Program-made: the position numbers and the translations under genes
Origin: JAEUKQ01 sp044227605
GTDB taxonomy: Bacteria > Pseudomonadota > Alphaproteobacteria > JAEUKQ01
Assembly (NCBI GenBank): GCA_044227605.1
Contig: JBGAWJ010000092.1
Span: forward strand, 1 to 5,638
Reading direction: 5' to 3'
Length of the DNA: 5,638 nt
Notes under the pieces: generated by a model
The model's input: the letters and a program-made list of their open reading frames with translations, nothing else
Told to the model about the DNA's origin: nothing
Database searches by the model: none
Shown here: positions 4,747 to 5,638 of the stretch, piece after piece
Layout of the letters: each line of letters starts with the position of its first letter
How positions within the stretch are numbered: position 1 is the first letter of the stretch

Positions 4747-5638
4747 ATGAAAAAATTACTCTCCCTTGCCTTTGCTGCCGTGGCCCTATTTGGCCATTCC
4801 GCCAATGCCCAACAATTCCAACCCGCCATTATTTTCGATATGGGCGGGAAGTTCGATAAGTCCTTTAATGAAGGGGTTTATAACGGGGCAGAACGTTTCC
4901 GCAAAGAAACCAATATCACCTACCGCGACTTTGAAATCACCAATGACTCGCAGCGCGAACAAGCCTTGCGCAACATGGCTACCCGCGGTGCCACGATCAT
5001 TACCATCGCCGGTTTTTCAGCGGCCAATGCGGTGGAAAAAATTGCCAAAGAATTTCCTAACGTCAAATTCACCATCATCGATGCCGTTGTTGATTTGCCG
5101 AATGTTCAGTCTGTGGTTTTTAAAGAACATGAGGGTTCTTTCCTAGTGGGGGCGATTGCCGCCAAAACTTCTAAAACAGGGGTGATTGGCTTCATTGGCG
5201 GGATGGATATCCCCTTGATCCGAAACTTTGCTTGTGGATATAAGCAAGGGGCACGGGCCGTCAACCCCAAGATTACTGTTTTGCAAAATATGACGGGCAC
5301 CACCGGGGCGGCTTGGAATGATCCTACCCGTGGCGCCGAACTCGCCAGAAGCCAATTTGACCGGAAGGCTGATGTGGTTTTTGCGGCAGCTGGCGCAACT
5401 GGCCTTGGCGTGCTGCAAGCAGCCAAAGATAGTAAAAAATTGGCGATCGGTGTTGACAGCAACCAAAACTACTTGTTCCCGGGTACCATTTTAACTTCCA
5501 TGTTAAAGCGGGTTGATGTGGCGGTTTACGATGCTTTGCAAGCCGCGCGCAATAATAGCTGGAAACCAGGCATTCGGGTTATCGGTTTGTCTGAAGGAGG
5601 CGTTGATTGGGCGTTGGATCAATATAACAGGTCTCTGA
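4747..5638 (+). CDS. BMP/PnrA-family ABC transporter substrate-binding protein, C-terminus cut by the window edge
   Basis: Translation from ATG 4747 stays open to the window end (297 codons plus one base). MKKLLSLAFAAVALF followed by SANA is a classic Sec signal with predicted SPase I cleavage after residue 21; there is no lipobox, as expected for a Gram-negative periplasmic receptor. Family features of the basic-membrane-protein/PnrA group are FDMGGKFDKSFNEG (30-43), GFIGGMDIPLIRNF (148-161), FAAAGATGLGVLQAA (212-226), AIGVDSNQN (233-241) and ILTSMLKRVDVAVYDA (248-263). Characterised members bind purine or other nucleosides, and some group members serve other solutes, so the ligand is inferred only. 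About 30-40 residues are probably missing. The ATPase and two permeases that normally accompany such receptors are not visible and may follow. The last three bases read TGA but are one base out of frame, so they are not this gene's stop unless a frameshift exists. Confidence 0.93.
   Translation, partial: MKKLLSLAFAAVALFGHSANAQQFQPAIIFDMGGKFDKSFNEGVYNGAERFRKETNITYRDFEITNDSQREQALRNMATRGATIITIAGFSAANAVEKIAKEFPNVKFTIIDAVVDLPNVQSVVFKEHEGSFLVGAIAAKTSKTGVIGFIGGMDIPLIRNFACGYKQGARAVNPKITVLQNMTGTTGAAWNDPTRGAELARSQFDRKADVVFAAAGATGLGVLQAAKDSKKLAIGVDSNQNYLFPGTILTSMLKRVDVAVYDALQAARNNSWKPGIRVIGLSEGGVDWALDQYNRSL

Noticed and set aside
4602..4859. 85-codon plus-strand frame spanning the intergenic region into the BMP-family gene
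   Set aside because: No recognisable domain or ribosome binding site, and half of it overlaps the signal-peptide region of the real gene in another frame.

Overview
The window carries seven protein-coding genes and no RNA genes, mobile elements or CRISPR arrays that I can see. Base composition is moderate (mid-40s percent GC by eye). The gene content points to a lower-GC alphaproteobacterium. The clues are the xseB-ispA order, an RHH_4-type ribbon-helix-helix protein directly downstream of class II fumarase, a TfoX N-terminal-domain protein and a Gram-negative periplasmic BMP-family receptor. I cannot name a genus.

Left part, all on the minus strand (read right to left): a TfoX_N-domain protein (2744-2367), fumC (2343-937), a small ribbon-helix-helix protein (940-671), xseB (570-184) and the first 36 codons of ispA (108 to the window edge). 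The TfoX-like gene, fumC and the RHH gene are tightly packed (23 bp, then a 4-bp ATGA overlap) and look like one operon. A sigma70-like promoter at 2849-2877 and a leader dyad at 2763-2785 precede it. After a 97-bp gap comes xseB, and 75 bp further is ispA, the first prenyl-chain enzyme after the isoprenoid C5 precursors. The ispA start is forced to TTG by an in-frame stop.

Right part, plus strand: a divergent dacB-type D-Ala-D-Ala carboxypeptidase/endopeptidase (2879-4405, TTG start, signal peptide, complete SxxK/SxN/KTG set). Then come about 340 bp of AT-rich non-coding DNA with several dyads. Last is a BMP/PnrA-family substrate-binding protein (4747 onward) that leaves the window still open. 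Its transporter partners would lie beyond the edge.

The genes are mostly housekeeping: TCA cycle, isoprenoid synthesis, DNA repair, cell-wall remodelling and solute uptake. The most striking observation is in xseB. The exonuclease VII small subunit has a long, low-complexity, basic tail ending exactly in DDDIPF, the same C-terminal hexapeptide as the SSB protein-interaction tip. This suggests an ExoVII that mimics SSB to recruit, or compete for, SSB-binding repair proteins. The regulatory signals (dyads, repeated GGATAGG boxes, overlapping divergent promoter and start) are weaker observations.
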